DNA from: Lineus longissimus | Taxonomy: Eukaryota; Nemertea; Pilidiophora; Heteronemertea; Lineidae | Direction of reading: 5' to 3' | DNA: 64,000 nt | NCBI RefSeq assembly: GCF_910592395.1 | Contig: NC_088318.1 | Location: forward strand, 19,116,849-19,180,848 | In this document: in pieces, positions 47,885 to 60,700 of the stretch | How the letters are laid out: every line of letters begins with the position of its first letter | Position numbering within the stretch: position 1 is the stretch's first letter | The notes under the pieces: generated by a model | The model's database searches: none | What the model saw: the letters and a program-made list of their open reading frames with translations, nothing else | Told to the model about the DNA's origin: nothing | Position numbers and translations under genes: made by a program

Positions 47885-50800
47885 ATGGCTGAACAAGAGA
47901 ACGGTGATTTTGCTGATGCACCAGAGGAACAGGAAGTTCTGGCTGAGGCTGTTGACACTGGAGAGGACCCTGTGAGTATCATCTTTGGCAAATAAGCTTC
48001 AATCATGATAATTGCAGTGAAGGGTAGTGTTTGGCACCTGTAGTCTTGTCCAACGCCAAGATGTTGAGAAATCTTGAAAATCGCTTTCTATTCTAATCAA
48101 CAATTGCGTATAATATTATTAATGAAATTGAAACCTACCTCAAATGAATCTTCCCAGCTTGTCTCAGAGGATAATTGAAGGGCTCTGCCTCACTGACCAA
48201 CAGTGAAGAAGGCCAAGCAAATCAAAGGAGTTTTTGAAATGGTGCTCATTGTGAACGATGTGCTTTTGTTTGACAGGAATTGGAAGCAATCAAGGCTCGA
48301 GTACGAGAGATGGAAGAGGAGGCAGAAAAACTGAAAGAAATGCAGAACGAAGTGGAAAAACAAATGAATCTTAGTTCAGGGTCCGCATCAGCTGGTGAGT
48401 ATTCATTTTCTGAGGTTTCTTGACTAGCAGAGTGTCAGCAAGTCATAACTCACACTCACAGTCCACATAATGGTTCCTTTGATTAAAACCTAGTGGAAAT
48501 GCCTTTTATTTACTACTACAGCTACTGCCATTGTTCTCGGACACTGCGGATTACCCAGTCATAACTCTTCACAGTACCTATTATGTGGACAAGATCACTT
48601 CCTTCAAGACTGCACCTGGTTAGAAGCACCGGGCTGGAGGATCAAAATGACACTGCTACTTTAACGCCACAGCCTGATTCGTAGTTCCACTGACTTTATA
48701 CTGCTGTCGAAGAGAAAATAAGATTGAGAAAAAAGTATAACATTCATGGCAAGTTTTTGTTTCCTTCAGATGTCTTGAAAACTCAATATGTTACCGATGA
48801 CATATAATGACACGAATCTGATTCCTTGAGACTCGTAGATATTTTGTTCGGTCTCCTCTGCAAAATCTTCTCCCTTTATTTCCAGCAAATCCCTTGAATT
48901 TATCAAAAGAAGAAAAAATCGAAGTGGATGCTCGGTCGATTTATGTTGGAAATGTAAGTTCAGTGTGCTGTGTGTCACATTTAATTGAAAAGGAGCCATC
49001 CATGTTCTTCAGTCATAGTGCAGTCGAGTCATCTTTTAACTGCTGTAAGAAACACAATTGGGTATGGGCGTCGATGAGTTTATTTATTATCATATTTTAC
49101 ATATTATTAAGGCCAGTTTCCACATTGGAGGAGAACGCTAAAAAACACATAACTTTCTCAGGTTGTGGATTAATTTTGGTGTCGTTATGGTCAGCAACGT
49201 GAGAGAAAGTGGAGAACGCTAAAAAAACACATAACTTTCTCAGGTTGTGGATTAATTTTGGTCTCGGTATGGTCAGCAACGTGAGAGAAAGTGGCTGTTT
49301 ACAAGAATAAAATGCTCAGGTTGTGGATTAATTTTGGTCTCGGTATGGTCAGCAACGTGAGAGAAAGTGGCTGTTTACAAGAATAAAATGCTCCATAGAT
49401 CTCAACCTAATAATTTGTTGTTGCAGGTTGATTACAGCGCCACAGCAGAGGAACTCGAGGCCCACTTCCATGGCTGTGGAGCAGTAAATAGAGTGACAAT
49501 TCTGTGTGATAAATTTTCTGGCCATCCGAAGGGGTATGTTTAAATTTTCTGCATTCTCAGGCATTTCAATTATTGAATGAGTTCAAGCGTAGGTGGCAAA
49601 CTGGTTTATTTTGTAAATTATTTCAAAAAGACCTATTTGGCTACAAAACGACCCATCCAGAGACCAGAGTTTGAGCAATTGTGTGTTATAAATATTTGAA
49701 ATGAAAGTGTTGTTAGGACTCTCAAAATGTGTGCTCCAGTTTATATCGATGCAGATCCGTTTGGTATTCATGATCATAATGCGCCCCAAAGATTCTGTGC
49801 CGTGGGCTCTTCATGGTCATAGTGGAACGAGAATATAGAAATGCTAGAAAGTAAAGACCCGCGTCTACCAGGATGGGTGAAAGTAAAGGCCCGCGTCTAC
49901 CAGGATGTGTAGGATGGGTGAAAGTAAAGGCCCACGTCTACTAGGATGTGTAGGATGGGTGAAAGTAAAGGCCCACGTCTACTAGGATGTGTAGGATGGG
50001 TGAAAGTAAAGGTTCGCGTCTACCAGGATGTGTAGAATGGGTGAAAGTAAAGGCCCACGTCTACTAGGATGTGTAGGATGGGTGAAAGTAAAGGCCCACG
50101 TCTACTAGGATGTGTAGGATGGGTGAAAGTAAAGGTTCGCGTCTACTAGGATGTGTAGGATGGGTGAAAGTAAAGGCCCACGTCTACTAGGATGTGTAGG
50201 ATGGGTGAAAGTAAAGGCCCACGTCTACTAGGATGTGTAGGATGGGTGAAAGTAAAGGCCCACGTCTACTAGGATGTGTAGGATGGGTGAAAGTAAAGGT
50301 TCGCGTCTACTAGGATGTGTAGGATGGGTGAAAGTAAAGGTTCGCGTCTACTAGGATGTGTAGGATGGGTGAAAGTAAAGGCCCACGTCTACTAGGATGT
50401 GTAGGATGGGTGAAAGTAAAGGTTCGCGTCTACTAGGATGTGTAGGATGGGTGAAAGTAAAGGCCCGCGTCTACCAGGATGTGTAGGATGGGTGAAAGTA
50501 AAGGCCCGCGTCTACCAGGATGTGTATGATGGGTGAAAGTAAAGGCCCACGTCTACTAGGATGTGTAGGATGGGTGAAAGTAAAGGTTCGCGTCTACCAG
50601 GATGTGTAGAATGGGTGAAAGTAAAGGCCCACGTCTACTAGGATGTGTAGGATGGGTGAAAGTAAAGGCCCGCGTCTACTAGGATGTGTAGGATGGGTGA
50701 AAGTAAAGGCCCACGTCTACTAGGATGTGTAGGATGGGTGAAAGTAAAGGCCCACGTCTACTAGGATGTGTAGGATGGGTGAAAGTAAAGGCCCACGTCT

Positions 50801-52910
50801 ACTAGGATGTGTAGGATGGGTGAAAGTAAAGGCCTGCGTCTACTAGGATGTGTAGAATGGGTGAAAGTAAAGGCCTGCGTCTACCAGGATGTGTAGGATG
50901 GGTGAAAGTAAAGGCCCGCGTCTACCAGGATGTGTATGATGGGTGAAAGTAAAGGCCCACGTCTACTAGGATGTGTAGGATGGGTGAAAGTAAAGGCCCA
51001 CGTCTACGAGGATGTGTAGAATGGGTGAAAGTAAAGGCCCACGTCTACTAGGATGTGTAGGATGGGTGAAAGTAAAGGCCGGCGTCTACCAGGATGTGTA
51101 GAATGGGTGAAAGTAAAGGCCCGCGTCTACTAGGATGTGTATGATGGGTGAAAGTAAAGGCCCGCGTCTACCAGGATGTGTAGGATGGGTGAAAGTAAAG
51201 GCCCGCGTCTACTAGGATGTGTAGGATGGGTGAAAGTAAAGGCCCGCGTCTACCAGGATGTGTAGGATGGGTGAAAGTAAAGGCCCGCGTCTACTAGGAT
51301 GTGTAGGATGGGTGAAAGTAAAGGCCCGCGTCTACCAGGATGTGTAGGATGGCTGAAAGTAAAGGCCCGCGTCTACCAGGATGTGTAGGATGGGTGTCGA
51401 TGAGTTTATTCATGGTCTTATTTTACATATTATTAAGGCCTGTTTCCACATTGGAGGAGAACCCTAAAAAGCACATACCTTTCTCAGGTTGTGGATTAAT
51501 TTTGGTCTCGTTATGGTCAGCAACGCGGTTAAGGGTTAGGGTTAACAGGCATGTTTGAACGAGTGTCTCGGCATTGTCTGCTGCCACGTTGGACAGGAAG
51601 TCATCGTCCCTGATGTTGGGATGAAAGGAGGACTGGTTGTCCCTTGTACTGTGACACTGTAGAAATTTTTGAAATGGGTAAAAAAAATAACCAATTTAGG
51701 GACATCTTTTCAGTACTTTAGGGAAGTTCAAAGGATTTTTCAGTTATTTGGCAGTGGGCACTGTCACATTCCTGTAAATCGTAACTAAGTTTGTAAAATC
51801 TTTCTTTCCCTACTTTTTAGGTTTGCCTATGTTGAATTTGCTGACAAAGATGATGTAAAAACAGCTGTGGGGTTTAACGAGTCTTTATTCAAGGGTAGGC
51901 AGATCAAGGTAAGTGGTGTTACTGATATCAGGCATAAGGACTGGGGTTTGAGTTTGTGCAGAACCAGATTGGCCTTTGCTTGAAGATGTGAAGGTCACGT
52001 TCTGAAAGAAAATGTAGCAAGCTGGAAGAGATTTTTGAAAAATGCTATTGTGCTCTTGTAGCCACATTTGTTCATAGTAGCTTTGGCCTCTCGTTTATTT
52101 ACTTCGAAATATCAGCTGCTGTTTATATGTTATTGGATGAAAATCACTTCTCCTTGTCATTCCTTCAAAGCTCAAAAACTACATTCTTCAGGTCTCTGCC
52201 AAACGCGCCAATCTTCCAGGAATATCTTCTACCAATCGTCCACCAAGGGGAGGCTACCGAGGACGTGGGCGAGGAAGGGCATATGGCACCTACCACCCGT
52301 ACAGTTCAGGAATTTACGCCCCTCGTCCCAGAGGGAGATCTTCTTACAGGTAAATGCAGGTCTTGAAAGAAGATTGGGATGTCCTTAGTATGATGATATT
52401 GGGGATGTTGGTTCATTTTGAGCGAAAAAAAAAAAAAAGTGAAAAAAAAATTTTGTACTTAGAAATTTTTTCAGAGGTCAGTCAGTTCAAATTTTGAAAA
52501 ATTTTCAAACTCAAAAAAGTTTTGGGACTGATGATGTTGGTGATGTTGATTCATTTTGGTTTAAGACTCGGGTAAGAACAGCTTTAGTATTCCTGCATGG
52601 TAATTTTTGATTCACATTTTCATTTTCTTTAACGTGACAAAACTATCAAACGTGAAACCTTGAAAATTAACCATTGATAGTCAATTTCTAGGTTTAAAAG
52701 TGTACAAGTTTTCAGAGTGATATCTTTCAATTGAACAGTTTTATTGACTTGTGAATTTGATGTTGTTTTTTTCGGGCCACCCGATATGTTGTAAGTGGAT
52801 GCTTGGTTGTCTTACTAAGGCAAGGCTATCTTTCCTCTGATTTCAAATAATGGTTTGAATCTTACATTTGTTGCAGGTCCCGAAGAGCGTCTTGGTTCTC
52901 CCCGTATTGA
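47885..52910 (+). CDS. PABPN1: Nuclear poly(A)-binding protein (PABPN1/PABP2), seven exons
   Basis: Binds growing poly(A) tails in the nucleus, stimulates poly(A) polymerase and helps set tail length. Exons 47885-47971, 48277-48394, 48886-48953, 49427-49533, 51821-51908, 52192-52349, 52877-52910; 219 aa, like other invertebrate PABP2. Order: acidic N-terminus ([20 protein letters not shown]), coiled coil at about 30-62 ([20 protein letters not shown]), one RRM at about 84-160 with RNP2 IYVGNV and RNP1 KGFAYVEF, then an arginine-rich tail ([13 protein letters not shown]) of the kind methylated by PRMTs, ending ASWFSPY. The polyalanine stretch expanded in human OPMD is absent, as expected outside mammals. 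The start has an AACCATGG context right after a splice acceptor. The intron 4 minisatellite is 1.5 kb. Confidence 0.96.
48057..48170. mobile_element. Remnant of a MITE family also found at 59 kb
   Basis: AAGATGTTGAGAAATCTTGA and later ACCTACCTCAAATGA plus CCCAGCTTGTC match the left arm of the foldback MITE at 58958-59316. Only one arm is visible. In PABPN1 intron 1. Confidence 0.55.
49066..49380. repeat. Nested tandem duplications in PABPN1 intron 3
   Basis: Segment with GTTGTGGATTAATTTTGG and TATGGTCAGCAACGTGAGAG occurs three times (starting near 49163, 49242, 49318). Two overlapping duplication steps of about 79 bp explain it. Confidence 0.85.
49848..51396. repeat. 41-bp minisatellite, about 37 copies (1.5 kb)
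   Basis: The unit contains CTAGGATGTGTAGGATGGGT and GAAAGTAAAGGCCCACGTCT. Variant tags (CCCACG, CCCGCG, TTCGCG, CCTGCG; AGGATG, AGAATG, ATGATG) recur in runs, for example a similar variant order near 50480-50600 and 50880-51020, so multi-unit blocks have been copied. In PABPN1 intron 4. Confidence 0.95.
51393..51525. repeat. Second copy of the 49.07-kb segment
   Basis: GTCGATGAGTTTATTCATGG through TATGGTCAGCAACG repeats 49068-49200 at roughly 88% identity by eye. The two copies flank exon 4 and the minisatellite; the last minisatellite unit runs straight into this copy at GATGGGTGTCGATG. Confidence 0.8.
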
Positions 52911-55660
52911 GCTGTACAAGCATTTAACTTTACTCGAACAACATTGTCACGAAGAAATATAGACCATAAGGCTCGCCAGAAGAGGCCAGTTCCCATGAAG
53001 CTTAAATGACTGCAGAAAGTTCATGTACATGTTTCTACACCATATTGATCAGAGTGTGAGGTTACACTGGTTTCTTGTTTCCTGCCCTTCAGGTTTTCAA
53101 TATACATGTATTATGGGGGGGGGGGGGGGGGTGGTCTTAAAGCCATGTTGTAACATACTGCCACTGTTTTATTGGTTACCATGGTATTAAAGACCATTGA
53201 CAAGATTACAACTATTTGTTTAAATTACTTCTTCTCGACTACAATAAAATACAGCAAATAGACGGCTTACTTTTTTATACTGAAGAGATAATGTAGACAT
53301 GAGAGCCTAGGCTTATTTAGTTTGCCTAATACAACTAATTTTCATATGCTGAGTGAAACATCTGCCAGCATAAGTTGGTCATTATATCAATGCAAATTAA
53401 TGAGGGCACCCGTGGGATGGATCCTATTCTTGTGACTGACTGACAACACGAGTAGTCCATATCAATGCATCCATAATACACATCTGCCAGCATAAGTTGA
53501 TCATTATATCAAGCATACATACAGCATACATTCCTATTGGAATGTACGTATATTCCCACATATTTGAGTGCCAAAGTCGTTCTCCCAAGTAGGCCCTTAT
53601 TAATTAATGAGAACCATATGTGAAAGTTACTGTGAGCTAAGTTCCATTGGGTGGGGTTTTTGTGGGCATTGGTACAAATATTTTATCATTTGATGTCTAC
53701 ATTTAACTGGAAAACTGTATTAATGTAGCTTTTTTTGTTTTTAAGTGCCTATATGTTGCTTAATATTTTTCACATTAAATTCCAAATGCTCCCAGCCCAG
53801 AGTGTGTGTTCGTGTGACAGGTGAATGTGAACGTGAATAACATGTTCTGGCTATGACATCTCTAGTGCGTTTTCGGCTCTATACGGTCTCCTCAAAGAAT
53901 GCGCCACAAATTGTGAGCTCACAGCATTTTATACTTTTCACAGTCTTTTTAGTTTTTGATTTGGCACCAGCGCATGAAGAAGGTACCGTGGTTTCTGTTT
54001 GGTTTCCTTGGTTACTTGCCATTGCACATGCATAACCAGATATGGCAATAATCTTCTTTTGACAACAGGGTTGATTCAAAGTCGTGAAAGGTGTTTTGTA
54101 GGATGGAATTTGAATTATCTTCAGTGATTTATAACCGAAATGAACTTATAAGTCAATAAAAGTATTTGTCCTTGGTTGTATCATTATGGACAATTTTAGA
54201 CATGAAGTGGATCATCAGTGGTTATCAGTGTAAGTGGGGTAATTAAATTAATACAGACTACCTATTAAACCTTATTTTGATTTTAACCCTTCTAGTTACA
54301 AAATTACCAAGTGAACTTATGTAAATGAACAAAATGAATAAGTCGTTCTGTTCCCGAATCTTTTATTTTAAATCTCCTTATTTTGGCCCAGATTTGACGA
54401 GGCTTGGAAGCATTAATGTGGTCAAATCTATGTTGAAAGTACATGTAGATCTGATACAGGTGACAGGACTTGGAAGCAAGGAAAAGTCACTTTTCTCCCC
54501 AACTTTGTGAATGGGTGGTGTGTTGTTTGATTTGTTGGTGAGTTGTTGTTGAATGGATATCACTTGATGTGACCCTCCCCTAAAGGAAACCCTTTCTAGT
54601 TCTCTTTTACAGGGTCAGACCTTTCACCTCCTACTCGGACAAGCAACGAGGGGACTGGTGGGTGGGTGGGTAAAAAAGAGAACAAAAGAAAATATAACAA
54701 AAAAATATTATAAAAGAAAAAAGAGAAAAGTAGAAAAGATGCAACTTGAACTTGCAGTGAAGGAAGTTGTGAATGGAAATTTGAAGTTTGCAAATTGAAG
54801 GTCGAATGATATTACCATATAGGCGTGCAAATTAGTCCATGCACTTATGAATGATAACTGCTTGTTTTAATGGTCATTTTACCTGTATTTCTCCTGAATA
54901 TTGGCACATTTCTGTGTACTAAGGTGTACAAGTGACATCACTTTAAGCGCACTGCATTTATTTGCATGCTTATGTTATTATCTTTTTTACCTTTCAAGAT
55001 TGAAAGCACAGCAGGTAGCGACAGAATAGTTCCTCTTGCACTGTTTTACTCCGAGTCAGGTGTTCAGTTGTATTGACTTTCCTCCTTTGGTGTTTATACA
55101 TCATATGGACGTGTAGTAAAAGTATTGCCATGGCTTCCTTCACTGAATTTTCAAGAAAAAAAAAAACAAAAAAAAAAAAGAAAGAAAAGAAAAGAAAATG
55201 CACAACAAAATATAAAAAAGAACAGAAAAAATTGACAATAAAAAACAAGAACCTGAAGTGGTGATAAATAGTGGGTGGAAGGAGAGTAAGGAAGCAAGGC
55301 TGCCATGGAGAAGGAAAAGATGTTGTCTGCTGCAAGGAGTCGTCAAGAACATGCCGTCTTAAAATGTATTTCGGTCATTTGTCTGTACAGTTTAATGGTT
55401 AATAAAGTTGAAAAATGTATTATGTTGTTTTGTTCATCTCTATAACTGCTGTGAGATTTGGTCCAGTTGGGGCAACTTTTGCAATATTTTTTTGTAAATT
55501 CACAATTCCTACAAATAGTTTTCGACATGATATACATGTACAAGTGTCGTGTAGATGAAGCGCACGACTTGATGACACCCCAAGTATTTCTTTGTCGTTG
55601 GCTGAAACCTGAATCTCCAAAAGAGCTTCTTGGAGGTTCCTTTCAGCGCACAGCTCGGAT
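52911..55660. other. PABPN1 3' UTR and intergenic DNA
   Basis: No coding signal. Contains the PABPN1 poly(A) signal at 53243, a 17-base G run at 53115-53131 inside the likely 3' UTR, and A-rich tracts near 54670-54740 and 55150-55260. Confidence 0.6.
53243..53248 (+). terminator. PABPN1 poly(A) signal
   Basis: AATAAAA 333 bp after the stop codon, in ACTACAATAAAATACAG. Confidence 0.55.
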
Positions 55661-55687
55661 GGAAGTTCTTTGAGCTAGTCTGGGGGG

Positions 55688-56630
55688 GGGGGACTTTACG
55701 CTTAGATGTGGCGTGCCACAGGGAAACTGGGCCCTGTGCTTTTCTTCTACGTTTCAAGATTGTACAGCCTCATCTCAAATTATCTCCCCCTCTTCCCACG
55801 GTGTCTCTGATAACAATCAGTTGTACCTTTCCTTTAAACCAATGCCACTTGCATGCCAGACTGAAGCAGTGGAAGCCATTGAGCGATGCATAGTTAACAT
55901 TGGAGCATGGTATATTGAAAATGAACTCGTGATCAATGACGCTAAAACTGAGTTTGCCATCTTTGGCACACAGCAGCAGCTTGCAAAGGTGAGCATTGCA
56001 TCAATAAAGGTTGGCGGGACAGATATCCAACCAGTCCAATGTGTCCGCAATCAGGGTGGATGGTTTTATTGCAACATGTCCATGGAGACGCACGTAAACA
56101 AAATTCATGCCAAGGCCTACTTTGGCCTCAATCAGACAACAAATCCAAACCTTTCTGTCTGAAAAATCCACAAAGACCTGGGTGCATGCTTATATCATCG
56201 CCCACCTCAACTATAGTACAACAGGTTTTCAACACTGCCGCAAGAGTTGTGTGTTTGATGGGAAAGTTTGACCATTTTCCCCGTGCTGGTTTACCTGCAC
56301 TGGCTACCAGTCAAGTTCAGGATCCAGTACAAGACCCTTAGTGTTCAAGTGCTTGAATGGGGAGGCTCTAGGATATCTCAGATCCATGATTCAATTAAGA
56401 AAGATCGATCGCCAAAGCCCTAGATCAGGATCTGCGATGTTCCTCGGTTCGAGTGCCAGATTCTTGGTGGTCGTTCCTTTGCGGCAACTGCTCCAAAAGT
56501 GTGGAACCAGCTGCCACAAAAGCTCTGTAAAATTGGTTCCCTCCAGGCTTACAAGTCTATCCTAAAGGCCCACCTTTTTGTAGTTGCCTTTGGGGAAATA
56601 AGCGATCCAGAAAACCCACTCGCCGAGTAA
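55688..56630 (+). pseudogene. Broken CR1/L2-like non-LTR reverse transcriptase
   Basis: C-terminal half of a LINE reverse transcriptase. Visible in order: GVPQG motif near 55710, QLYLSFKP near 55826, ENELVINDAKTEFAIFGT near 55918, an SIKVGG...VQCVRNQGGWF block near 56000, then in other frames VFKCLNGEALGYL (56341 on), ATAPKVWNQLPQKL and AYKSILKAHLF up to a stop at 56630. The catalytic Y-A-D-D expected just before QLYLSF is replaced by SDNN, and there are stops and at least two frame changes, so it is dead. Intergenic between PABPN1 and tyrosine aminotransferase. Confidence 0.85.
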
Positions 56631-57350
56631 TTGGAGTGCTTCACAAATGCCAACATTGATTGACTTCTTCCCTCGGGGGACACTTCTTTCCTCTGCTTCT
56701 TCTGATTAGGATGACTAAGCCTTGGCCGCGACTTTTGGATGGAGAGACACAATCTCTTCTGAATTCCCTTTCTCCATGCAAGCTTATATCCAACCTTTCC
56801 CTAGGGAAAAAGCCCAAAGTTGTCTCCATTGGATGGGAGTGTCATCTCAGATTCGTCCTGCTGTGAAGGGTACACATGAAAGCAAAGTCACAGCAGCAAC
56901 TGCATACTACTTGAAAGAACAGACTAAAGATCTCATAAAACCATCAACAACTTGTATTCACATTAAATTACAGAGCTCGTTCACCTAGGGGCCCTAAGGT
57001 ACAACTATATTTCTGATACAATGTAACTACAAGTCATGTCCAAGTCGACCTACTCAAGTCAAACAGTCTATAAAATAGCAAAATAGTAACATGCATTTCA
57101 ATGTCAACATTCATAAAAAAACAAAACAATGTGTTGCCTTGGCCATTGTATACATCAGATATGTTCATGAGCAAAAACAAACAACCAGATGGTCCCTTGA
57201 AAATACTGCTTCGTGCAATAGCACACTCTGTGCATTCTTTTGGAGGAGATTCCTAAAATGCTACAAACCAACTAGATGACACATTCGCAGGCAAACAAAA
57301 CCAGGAAAACAGCACACCGGGTGACGGTCAAAAAGACAGAACAACTTGTA

Positions 57351-57703
57351 GGTTATAACCATCTCACCACATGCAGGGTATATACATAACAGATCCTCGT
57401 ACAGCTGTGACTCCTATATCAGCCTCGCCTAGTCACAAGTATCTTATAGGTCATAACCATCTCACCACATGCAGGGTATATACATAACAGATCCTCGTAC
57501 AGCTGTGACTCCTATATCAGCCTCGCCTAGTCACAAGTATCTTATAGGTCATAACCATCTCACCACATGCAGGGTATATACATAACAGATCCTCGTACAG
57601 CTATATCCGCCTCGCCTAGTCACAAGTATCTTATAGGTCATAACCATCTCACCACATGCAGGTGTGACTCCTATATCAGCCTCGCCTTGTCACAAGTATC
57701 TTG
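57351..57703. repeat. 98-bp tandem repeat, about 3.6 copies with deletions
   Basis: The unit contains TCATAACCATCTCACCACAT, ACAGATCCTCGTACAGCT and CTCGCCTAGTCACAAGTATC. The third and fourth copies have internal deletions. Just downstream of the tyrosine aminotransferase stop, possibly in its 3' UTR. Confidence 0.9.
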
Positions 57704-57721
57704 TCCCATTTGTGTCACTCT

Positions 57722-60700
57722 TTATTCTGTACACATGTCAAAGTCCAAATGTAAATCCCACTCCTCCTGCTTTTTTGGATAAGGCCCTGTTGGTTTGTTG
57801 AAATGCTTCCGACAGAATTGTTTTATTCGACTGCATGCTTCTTTGAGTTGGAGCTCTGGTACAGTCAACACTACTCTTATATAACTCGGGTAGTTGAATG
57901 CCTGGAAAAAATAGAACAATTCATTCTTTTAAAAAGATTTACAAACTTGTGAGGAAAGGCTATTCAGTTGTAGTTGTTTTCTTGCCAAGCAATTGCGCTC
58001 AGAAACCAGAGCTGTCCTGAAATTGTGCAAAGGCTGGGACCAGCCTATAAATAGTTTCAATATTGTATTTCTCTAAAATATCCACAAGAAAAACATTGGC
58101 CATTTCGCACAATTCAAAAAGATAGTGAACATTTACTTCTCAAGCCATGGACAGTTTGTCAGTAACAAACTCCGAAAGCTGATGTTCTGTCTGTGAAGTC
58201 ATGGCAATCTTAGCCACATATCTCAGTTTCAAGAGGCCAATCCTGACTAAAACCTTCTATCTACCTTGCCAGGCAGACAGAACACCGATTGTTCTGTCAC
58301 AAGTCTTTCTGAAAACTCTTCACAGGTCTGCATGCCAGGAAAGTGTTCCAACTCAATACCAATCTGAAGTGAAAATAACTGCATCAGAAAATGATAACAC
58401 AAAATCTCATTCTCCAAAGCCGCAATAATAATCAAGCAAATCCATTGCACATGTATTGTATGTATAATGTACACAAATGTAAGCGGAGAATGCTCGAACA
58501 AAAAGCGGGAATTGGAATCATGTTAATTTGGAAAACAAACCAGGAAGAACCTACATACCATCATATACATGGCACCCTGGGGCATGACAGGATTCAAACC
58601 AGGAACCTTAGAGATCGCAGAGTAAAATAACTTGGCGTTTTTCTGAAAAAGAAAGCAAAATGCATTTTTTATCTCTTGCTTTTGATAAATACATGTACCA
58701 TATTTGAAAATTCCATGATCAAAGCCTTGGCAACCATTTTGGATATTGGATCCGGCCCAAAACCCGATAGGTCACCTCTCCATCCCACCACATCATGCCA
58801 GAGTAAATTGAAACCCATCTGCAACTCCTTGAGCAGTTACAGTCTGGAATGCCAAATTCAGATTTTTTGTGTGAACTTGGTTGTCGCCAGAGACACATAA
58901 ATGGTTAAAATGACTGGATTTGGCGTTAACTGATAGGTAACAAATTCTCAGAGCATCTATAGTTTGGTTGAAGATGTTCAGAAATCTTGAAAATCACTCA
59001 TTTTCACATTCATCAAACCAACCTCAGATTGATCGTTACAGCATGTCCCCGAGTTTCAATCCATTCAAAAGTTCATTCCGACCACAACCGCTCTAGAAAA
59101 TGATTATTATCTGCTGCATTTGAGGCCCAATGCTAAATGCATGTGCCAAGCACATGTTGGATTTCTGCAGCGGTGGTCGGAATGAACTTTTGAATGAATT
59201 AAAATGCAGGGACAAGCTGTAACGATCAATTTGAGGTAGGTTTGATGAAAATCCAAGATGAATTGTGAAAATGAGAGGGATTTTCAAGATTTCTGGACAT
59301 CTTAAACCGAACTATATTTTACAATTATATTCATTAAGATCTAGAAGGCCAAACTCTTTTTTTAACAAAAAGTATATAATCTTGCAACCAAAGCATTTTT
59401 TTAATCACTGTGTACAAGGGTTTATTTGACTAACCTGAATTTGTGTGACCGTCTCATCATAGAACGACTGCTCAGTGTTGGCTAGAATTAATGGCAAGGC
59501 TCCTTGGACAAGAGTGTTCGGTCCAAGAATCCTCATGGAAAGACAGATTAGGCCACCTTGGATCTAAAACAATAAGTATTTTTGTTAGGTGGGGTGGTTG
59601 CTCATCAAGTAGGGTTCGTTCACACAGAAAATCAGTACACGATCAGTACCATCTGGCTAACATTACAAGGTCAGTCGCATTGCAAACTCTGAATGATGCC
59701 ACGTATCTGTGCGAGGACACCATCAGTACCATCTGGCTTACATCACAACATTACTAGCAGTCCAGACTGCTGCAATCAAAACAAGGCTTAATGTCATTTT
59801 CATTATGATCATTGGTATGCTGTTGCCAAGACCTTTATGAAGCAAAGATAAAATCATCTTTAATGTTTCAAACCTCACTTGCCTCTTCATTGAATACGTC
59901 ATGTCGATCGTGGATGAGAATCCATCCACACCGCCAACCAGGCACCAGCCATCTTTTTGCCAGCCCCCCACATGAGAGGACAGGCACCTCCTTCGTCAAT
60001 GTGGACATGTAGTGGAACTCTTCTCCAGGGAACACCTAGAAATAAAGTCAGCTTCTCCTAAAAGGTTTTTTCAAATGCATTTTTTTCAGGGGATGATGCC
60101 AAATTCTGAGGAAGTGGGGCACACTGAGGACTTTTATTGTCAATATCCTCAAAAACTCAAGAACATTAATTCAATTAATATCAACATCAATTAATTAACA
60201 CCAATTAATTATGCTCTTACTGAGTATGGCAAAGATCCAAAAACGACCATGAAGCCGAAAATGATTTTTATGACAATGGACAATTGTTTCTGCCAGCTTC
60301 GGCATAATTTCATCACTTATCTTTTTACACACCTTCATAATCAGATGTCAGACCCCATACATTTATGAGAACTTCAGATATTTGATTAAAACACCCAAAT
60401 TCACGGGAAGCAACTAAAGCCCATATGAGTTTTTATTGAAGTAATTACCATGTCTGCATATATCTCATCAGCGATGATGGGGAGCTTGTATTTCTCAGCC
60501 ACAGCCAAGATCTCTTCGAGGTGTTTCTTTTTGTAGACACTTCCACATGGGTTGGATGGATTATTCACAACAATTGCTGTGGTTTTATCATCAATACATG
60601 ACACCAGGTGATCCACATCGATTTCCCATGACTTCTCTGGCTGAAAATGGCAATATGGACGTTTAGATTAATATCACCACAACAGAATAATATTTTTTCC

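Noticed and set aside
51530-51545. Telomere-like GGTTAGGGTTA
   Set aside because: Under two repeats of the motif; chance within a repeat-rich intron.
55713-56162. 149-codon ORF as a host gene
   Set aside because: It matches the layout of a non-LTR reverse transcriptase whose other parts are in different frames and whose catalytic Asp pair is gone.
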